Below, in pieces: positions 56,683 to 61,141 of a stretch of 61,141 bases of DNA. The stretch is taken from NCBI RefSeq assembly GCF_018476525.1, contig NZ_JAHCST010000007.1, positions 219,096-280,236 on the forward strand, in the 5' to 3' direction. The first letter of the stretch is position 1, and the number at the start of each line of letters is the position of its first letter. The DNA comes from Acrocarpospora catenulata. Its GTDB lineage: Bacteria > Actinomycetota > Actinomycetes > Streptosporangiales > Streptosporangiaceae. The translations under genes and the position numbers were made by a program. The notes under the pieces are model-generated. The model ran no database searches. It was not told where the DNA came from and was given only the letters and a program-made list of their open reading frames with translations.

Positions 56683-58419
56683 GTGGAGGAACCGCGTCGC
56701 CTGGCCGGCAGGTACCAGCTGATTGAACGTATCGGCAGGGGTGGCATGGGCGTGGTCTGGCGCGCCCACGACGAGCTGCTGGACCGCGCGGTCGCGGTCA
56801 AGGAGGTCCTCTACTCGCCGATGAGCGAGGAGGACCGGATCGCGTTCAACCGCAGGACGATCCGGGAGGCGAGGGCCGCCGGGCGGCTCTCCCACCCCAA
56901 CGTGATCGTGGTGCACGACGTGGTCGAGGAGGACGGCCGCCCCTGGATCGTCATGCAGCTGGTCCGCTCCCGCTCGCTCGGCGAGGTGGTCCGCGAGCAC
57001 GGCCCGATCATCCCCGAGCGCGCCGCCGCGATCGGCCTGCAGATCCTGGACGCGCTCTGCACGGCGCACGCCGCCGGCATCCTGCACCGGGACGTCAAGC
57101 CGGAGAACGTGCTGCTCACCGGGGACAACCGGGTGGTGCTCACCGACTTCGGCATCGCGACCATGGTCGAGGAGCCGGGTCTGACCATCACCGGCGGGCT
57201 CACCGGGACCCCCGCCTTCATGCCGCCGGAGCGGCTGATGGGGCATCCGGCCACGCCCGAGTCGGATCTGTGGTCGCTGGGGGCCACCATCTACGCGGCG
57301 GTGGAGGGGCGTTCGCCGTACGAGCGGGTCACGCCGATCGCGAGCATGGCCGCGGTGCTCCAGAACGAGCCGGACCCGGCGCACCGGGCCGGTCCGCTGG
57401 CGCCGGTCCTGGAGGGACTGCTGCGGAAGAACCCCGAGCAGCGCATCGACGCGGTGGAGGCGGAGGAGCTGCTGAAGCGGGCGGCGGCCGGCATCATCCC
57501 CACCCCGCGTCACCCGGCGGCGAGCCCGCATACGCCGCCCCCGGTGCCCGCCTGGCAGCACCCCTCGCCCGCGCTGCCGCCCCATCAGAGTCTCCCGCCC
57601 GGGGTCCCACATCCGAGTCCCCCGCCCGGGGTCCCCCCGTACCAGATTCCCCCGGTCGCGGTCCCCCCGCACCCGACCCCCCAGAACGCCGTCACACCCC
57701 GCTCGATCTCGCCGTGGACGCCCGCGATCCAGGAGCCCCGGCAGGTGACCGCCGACCCCGTGCCGCCACCGCGACCGCCGGGCCGACCCAAGGCGCTCCT
57801 GCTGCTCATCCCCGTGCTGGCGCTGGCCCTCGTGGCCGGCGGCTGGTACGGCTACCAGACCTTGTTCGCCGAGTCACCCCGCCTGACCACCACGAACGTC
57901 TCCTCGCCCAGCCCTGCGGACACGCCCGCCGACGAGACGACGCCCTCCCCGACCCCTTCGGCGCGCCCCACCCGGCAACTGCCGCCGGGCTGGCGGAACT
58001 ACCGGGACGAACTCGGCTTCGCCATCGCGCTGCCGCCGGGCTGGGCCGCCACCGACCGGCAGGAGACCCGGGTACGGTTCCGGGGTCCCGGCATGGACGG
58101 CTACCTGCAGGTCGACCTCACCCCCTGGGAGGAGACCGACCCGGTGGCGGCGCTGGAGACGGTGGAACGCAACTCCACCGAGCGGGGGCTGCTGCCCGGC
58201 TACCAGAAGATCAGCCTGGAGCCGGGCGAGTACAAGGGCGTGCCCGCCGCGGACTGGGAGTTCACCTTCCGGCCCTCCTCGGGACCGCAGCGGGTGATCG
58301 ACCGGGCGTTCAAGATCGAGGAAACCTGTTACGCGCTCTACTGGCAGGTGCCGGAGCGCCGGTGGAGCACGGGGTTGTCGTACTTCGACACCTTTGCCGC
58401 GACATTCCGCCCCACCTGA
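56683..58419 (+). CDS. Receptor Ser/Thr protein kinase 2
   Basis: A 578-aa paralogue of kinase 1, 45 nt downstream. Kinase domain: IGRGGMGVVWRA, VAVKEV (Lys40), ILHRDVKPENVLL, LTDFGIATMV, TPAFMPPERL. A long Pro/His/Ser linker precedes a membrane helix at about 370-390 (LLLLIPVLALALVAGGWYGY). The ectodomain runs from LPPGWRNYRDELGFAIALPP through GVPAADWEFTFRPSSG to YFDTFAATFRPT, clearly homologous to that of kinase 1. A GGAGGGGG ribosome binding site precedes the GTG. The pair looks like a tandem duplication. Confidence 0.9.
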   Translation: MEEPRRLAGRYQLIERIGRGGMGVVWRAHDELLDRAVAVKEVLYSPMSEEDRIAFNRRTIREARAAGRLSHPNVIVVHDVVEEDGRPWIVMQLVRSRSLGEVVREHGPIIPERAAAIGLQILDALCTAHAAGILHRDVKPENVLLTGDNRVVLTDFGIATMVEEPGLTITGGLTGTPAFMPPERLMGHPATPESDLWSLGATIYAAVEGRSPYERVTPIASMAAVLQNEPDPAHRAGPLAPVLEGLLRKNPEQRIDAVEAEELLKRAAAGIIPTPRHPAASPHTPPPVPAWQHPSPALPPHQSLPPGVPHPSPPPGVPPYQIPPVAVPPHPTPQNAVTPRSISPWTPAIQEPRQVTADPVPPPRPPGRPKALLLLIPVLALALVAGGWYGYQTLFAESPRLTTTNVSSPSPADTPADETTPSPTPSARPTRQLPPGWRNYRDELGFAIALPPGWAATDRQETRVRFRGPGMDGYLQVDLTPWEETDPVAALETVERNSTERGLLPGYQKISLEPGEYKGVPAADWEFTFRPSSGPQRVIDRAFKIEETCYALYWQVPERRWSTGLSYFDTFAATFRPT

Positions 58420-58455
58420 GCACCTCGGTTAATGGGAAAGGGACGGCCTCTGGTT

Positions 58456-58476
58456 GCCTGATCAGCAGGCGGTTTT
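58456..58476 (+). terminator. Rho-independent-like terminator after kinase 2
   Basis: GCCTG (58456-58460) and CAGGC (58466-58470) form a stem around a 5-nt loop, followed by GGTTTTCT. It lies just upstream of the azlC promoter. Confidence 0.5.
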
Positions 58477-58484
58477 CTCATTAA

Positions 58485-58490
58485 TACGAT
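58485..58490 (+). promoter_or_regulatory. -10 element of azlC (leaderless)
   Basis: TACGAT is followed by 7 nt and the azlC ATG at 58498, with no Shine-Dalgarno. The same hexamer is used upstream of the PMT gene. Confidence 0.5.
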
Positions 58491-58497
58491 TGCGGAC

Positions 58498-59241
58498 ATG
58501 CATGACGAAATACGGCACGACCGCAGGGCGGCGATCAGGGACGGTCTCGGGGTGGGGATCGCCGTCGGCGTCTCCGGGGTGGCCTTCGGCGCCGCGGCGA
58601 TCACGGCCGGTCTGAGCGTGCCGCAGGCGTGCGCGCTCAGCCTGGTGGCCTTCACCGGCGCCTCCCAGTTCGCGCTGGCCGGAGTGGTCGCCGGGGGCGG
58701 CGGCCTGGTCGCGGGCACCGCGGGGGCCCTGCTGCTCGGGGTGCGCAACAGCTTCTACGGCCTGCGCCTGGCGGTCATCCTGGAAGGCGGCGGGCGACTG
58801 CGGCGGCTGCTCACCGCGCAGGGGGTGATCGACGAGACCACCGCGGTGGCGCTGGCCCAGCCGAACGCGGCGGCGGCACGGGCCGGGTTCTTCACCACCT
58901 TCGCCGCCGTCTACCTGATGTGGAACCTGACCACGCTGCTGGGCGCGCTGGGGGCCTCCCAGGTCAGCGACCCGGCCGTGTTCGGGCTCGACGTGGTCGG
59001 CCCGGCGACCTTCGTGGCCCTGCTCTGGCCCCGGCTGCGCGGAGACGAGCGCACGCCCAAGGCGGAGACCGCGCGCATCCGGCTGATCGCGGCCGGGGGC
59101 GCGGCCATCGCGCTGGCCGCCACGCCGGTCACCGCCCCGGGCGTGCCCGTGCTGCTGGCGGCGACGGCCGCGCTGGTGGTGATGCTGCTGCCCGAGCAGA
59201 GCACCGAGCCGGAGCAGAACGCCGAGGAGGCGTCGGCATGA
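58498..59241 (+). CDS. azlC: AzlC family branched-chain amino acid exporter, large subunit
   Basis: A 247-aa membrane protein, the large component of AzlCD/BrnFE-type exporters of branched-chain amino acids or analogues. Seen: FGAAAITAGLSVPQACALS, LVAFTGASQFALAGVVAGGG, GVRNSFYGLRLAVIL, all typical of the family. Its stop overlaps the azlD start (ATGA). Confidence 0.9.
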   Translation: MHDEIRHDRRAAIRDGLGVGIAVGVSGVAFGAAAITAGLSVPQACALSLVAFTGASQFALAGVVAGGGGLVAGTAGALLLGVRNSFYGLRLAVILEGGGRLRRLLTAQGVIDETTAVALAQPNAAAARAGFFTTFAAVYLMWNLTTLLGALGASQVSDPAVFGLDVVGPATFVALLWPRLRGDERTPKAETARIRLIAAGGAAIALAATPVTAPGVPVLLAATAALVVMLLPEQSTEPEQNAEEASA

Positions 59242-59549
59242 GCGTCTGGTGGGCCGTCGCGGTCACCTGCGTGGGTTGTTACCTGCTCAAGCTCTCGGGC
59301 CTGGCCGCCCCGCGCCGGGTGCTCGAACATCCGGGGGTACGGCGCTTCGCGGCGCTGGTGCCGGTCGCGCTGCTGGCCGCGCTGATCGCCGTACAGACTT
59401 TCGGGCACGGCCAGCAACTCCACCTGGACGGCGCCAGAACCGCCGGGCTGGCCGCGGCCGTACTCGCCCTGCTGTTCCGTGCCCCGTTCCTGGCGGTGCT
59501 CGTGATCGCTGCCGTTGTGACCGCTTTGACACGATATTTCGGAATGTAG
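59238..59549 (+). CDS. azlD: AzlD family transporter small subunit
   Basis: A 103-aa protein with three to four hydrophobic helices, the small partner of AzlC. Seen: AVTCVGCYLLKLSGL, VRRFAALVPVALLAALIAVQ and a final LVIAAVVTALTRYFGM. Translationally coupled to azlC; kinase 3 follows after 27 nt and may be co-transcribed. Confidence 0.88.
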   Translation: MSVWWAVAVTCVGCYLLKLSGLAAPRRVLEHPGVRRFAALVPVALLAALIAVQTFGHGQQLHLDGARTAGLAAAVLALLFRAPFLAVLVIAAVVTALTRYFGM

Positions 59550-59576
59550 GGGGAGTTCGCGGGTAGCCCGGGGGGC

Positions 59577-60833
59577 ATGGCCGAAACTGGGACGCGTATG
59601 GTGGCCGGGCGGTACCGGCTGATCGAGCCGCTCGGCCGGGGCGGGATGGGCACGGTGTGGCGGGCCCTGGACGAGACCCTCCAGCGGGAGGTGGCCGTCA
59701 AGGAACTGGACGCCTCCCGCGACCTCACCACCCAGGACCGGGAGCTCTTCGCCGTCCGCACCTTCCGGGAGGCCCGCGCCGCCGGACGGCTCAGCCACCC
59801 CGGGGTGGCCGCCGTCTACGACGTCTTCGAGGAGACCGGCCACCCGTGGATCGTGATGCAACTGGTCCGCTCCCGCACACTCGGCGAAGAGATCAGGGCA
59901 CACGGACCGCTCCCACCTCGGCGGGTGGCCGAAATCGGACTCCAGGTGCTGAGCGCCCTGCGCGCCGCCCACGGGGCCGGGGTCCTGCACCGGGACGTCA
60001 AACCCGACAACGTCCTGCTGGCCGAGGACGGCCGGGCCGTACTCACCGACTTCGGCATCGCCACCCTGGAAGACGACTCACCGGTGACCCGAACCGGCGC
60101 CCTGGTCGGCACCCCCGCCTTCATCGCCCCGGAACGCGCCGCCGGCGGCAGCGCCCAGCGCTCCTCCGACCTGTGGTCCCTGGGCGTGACCATGTTCGCC
60201 GCCGTCGAGGGCCGCTCCCCCTTCCATCGAGGGCACGCCCTGGCCTCACTGGCGGCCGTGATGTACGAGGATCCGGTTCCGATGCGACGGGCAGGGGTCC
60301 TGGCCCCCGTCCTGACCGAGTTGTTGCGGAAAGATCCCGCGCAGCGGATGACGACTCCCGAGGCCGAACGCCTGCTACGGTCGATCGCCGCCGGTTACCC
60401 ACCCATGCCGACCGAGGAACTGACACCAGGCCGGACCCGAGGGTGGACGCTGGCCGCGGTCGCCGGGGTGCTCCTGGTAGGCGTGGCAACCGGCGGTGTC
60501 GCCTACCTGACAGCCGAGAGCGACGCAAAACCACCGCCCCCCACCCCAAAAATGGTGATCACCCCCGCATCCCCCGAAGTTTCACCATCCGATGTCCCCA
60601 CATCCATCCAGAAATCAGAACAACACCCAGCCAAGAAACCCCGCAAACCGCCCCCCTCCGAGAAGCGCGACAACAACGGCCGCGGCAACTCCGAGGACCG
60701 CCCCAACAAGGGCACAGGCAACGAGAACGACCAAGGCAACGACGACAGCGAGAACGACCAGAGCGAACCCCCAACCGACAACCTCATCGAGCCCAACTCG
60801 GACCAGGCCAACCAAAGCCCAGCCCCCGCGTAA
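59577..60833 (+). CDS. Receptor Ser/Thr protein kinase 3
   Basis: A 418-aa PKN-type kinase. Kinase domain (about 12-270): LGRGGMGTVWRA, VAVKEL (Lys42), VLHRDVKPDNVLL, LTDFGIATLE, TPAFIAPERAAGG. The membrane helix lies at about 289-311 (LAAVAGVLLVGVATGGVAYL). Unlike kinases 1 and 2 it has no folded ectodomain; the ~100-residue tail is low-complexity Asn/Asp/Lys/Pro (NENDQGNDDSENDQ). Codon use in this tail is A/C-rich and differs from the kinase domain. No clear Shine-Dalgarno at a proper distance; a second ATG lies 7 codons inside. Confidence 0.85.
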   Translation: MAETGTRMVAGRYRLIEPLGRGGMGTVWRALDETLQREVAVKELDASRDLTTQDRELFAVRTFREARAAGRLSHPGVAAVYDVFEETGHPWIVMQLVRSRTLGEEIRAHGPLPPRRVAEIGLQVLSALRAAHGAGVLHRDVKPDNVLLAEDGRAVLTDFGIATLEDDSPVTRTGALVGTPAFIAPERAAGGSAQRSSDLWSLGVTMFAAVEGRSPFHRGHALASLAAVMYEDPVPMRRAGVLAPVLTELLRKDPAQRMTTPEAERLLRSIAAGYPPMPTEELTPGRTRGWTLAAVAGVLLVGVATGGVAYLTAESDAKPPPPTPKMVITPASPEVSPSDVPTSIQKSEQHPAKKPRKPPPSEKRDNNGRGNSEDRPNKGTGNENDQGNDDSENDQSEPPTDNLIEPNSDQANQSPAPA

Positions 60834-61141
60834 ACGGAACCCAACGCGGCTATCGCGCTGATCGCGCTATGGACCAGTACGCCCAACCTCGGGCGCAAGC
60901 CAGAGCCCACCCCCGGCGTAAGCCGAACCCGACCGGAGGTCAAAGGGGGATGCGGGGCATCCACGGCAACCAGGACACATCAACCCGACCCAGCCCCGGC
61001 GTAAGCCGAACCCGACCGAAGGCCAAGGGTGATGGGTGGGAAACGCCCACGGCAACCAATCTTTCGCACGTCGGGGCGGTAGCCAAGCCTCCCGGCGGGA
61101 GCCGGGCCCGGACCCGGAGGGTCGGAAGGGTGGGTGGGCGG
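60834..61141 (-). repeat. Tandem intergenic repeat array, copy 2 (about 3 units, runs off the window)
   Basis: Reverse-strand copy of the array at 9675-9912. Units lie at about 61141-61058, 61057-60973 and 60971-60906. The last two share an exact 25-nt core in + orientation (GTAAGCCGAACCCGACCG is its main part). The first has the 24-nt block (61098-61121) identical to 9716-9739. Each unit again starts GGTTGCCGTGG on the minus strand and contains a CGGC / GCCG hairpin. The first 70 nt (60834-60905) are unique. No protein is supported. Confidence 0.68.

Overview
This 61 kb window is chromosomal DNA from a very GC-rich actinobacterium, most likely of the Streptosporangiales (inference). The evidence is the strong G/C bias at third codon positions, many GTG starts, lipoboxes and PKN-type Ser/Thr kinases, and a gltBD - lgt - trpABC - hisI - hisFAHBCD - dnaE gene order like that of Streptomyces and other actinomycetes. 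Most of it is core housekeeping sequence. I see no tRNA, rRNA, CRISPR array or prophage.

Layout. 1-6 kb: glutamate synthase gltB-gltD (minus). 6-8 kb: a branched-chain polyamine synthase (BpsA) homologue. 7.8-11.2 kb: a frameshifted TnpB gene and an intergenic tandem repeat array, lying between two paralogous exported proteins. 11.3-16.8 kb: lgt, a DsbA-like/MauE-like redox pair, and trpC-trpB-trpA (minus). 17-20.5 kb: small membrane proteins, then hisI, which is transcribed behind a GntR regulator and a Cache-domain protein. 20.6-24.5 kb: a divergent potABCD-like polyamine transporter. 24.5-28.1 kb: a heterodimeric ABC exporter. 28.3-32.8 kb: accessory genes, comprising a frameshifted TIGR03085-like gene, two tandem 53-54 aa micro-proteins, a quinone oxidoreductase with a hairpin over its ribosome binding site, a doxX-marR pair with a double operator, and a GOLPH3-like protein. 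32.8-38.8 kb: a tightly overlapped his operon (hisD-C-B-[50 aa]-H-[112 aa]-A-ridA-F, minus). 38.9-44.3 kb: a protein O-mannosyltransferase, ybaK, an amidase, a membrane protein and a MurA with Asp in place of the catalytic Cys. 44.4-49.6 kb: a secreted protein, an FtsX permease with apparent internal deletions, a class A PBP and a nucleosidase-like protein. 49.6-54.6 kb: dnaE and an amino acid permease. 54.7-60.8 kb: three receptor Ser/Thr kinases around azlCD. The window ends inside a second copy of the repeat array seen at 9.7 kb.

How the genes work together. GltBD supplies glutamate, and the trp and his operons consume it. PriA (HisA) probably also covers the TrpF step. Polyamine genes recur as BpsA and as Pot uptake under a GntR/Cache pair. 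Envelope genes recur as Lgt, DsbA-like, PMT, MurA, PBP and sensor kinases. At least nine genes have a -10 hexamer 6-8 nt before the start codon, which suggests leaderless transcripts. The points most worth a second look are the dispersed structured repeat, the hairpin before the quinone oxidoreductase, the paralogous Cys-pair proteins beside the broken TnpB, the micro-protein pair and the GntR-Cache-hisI unit.
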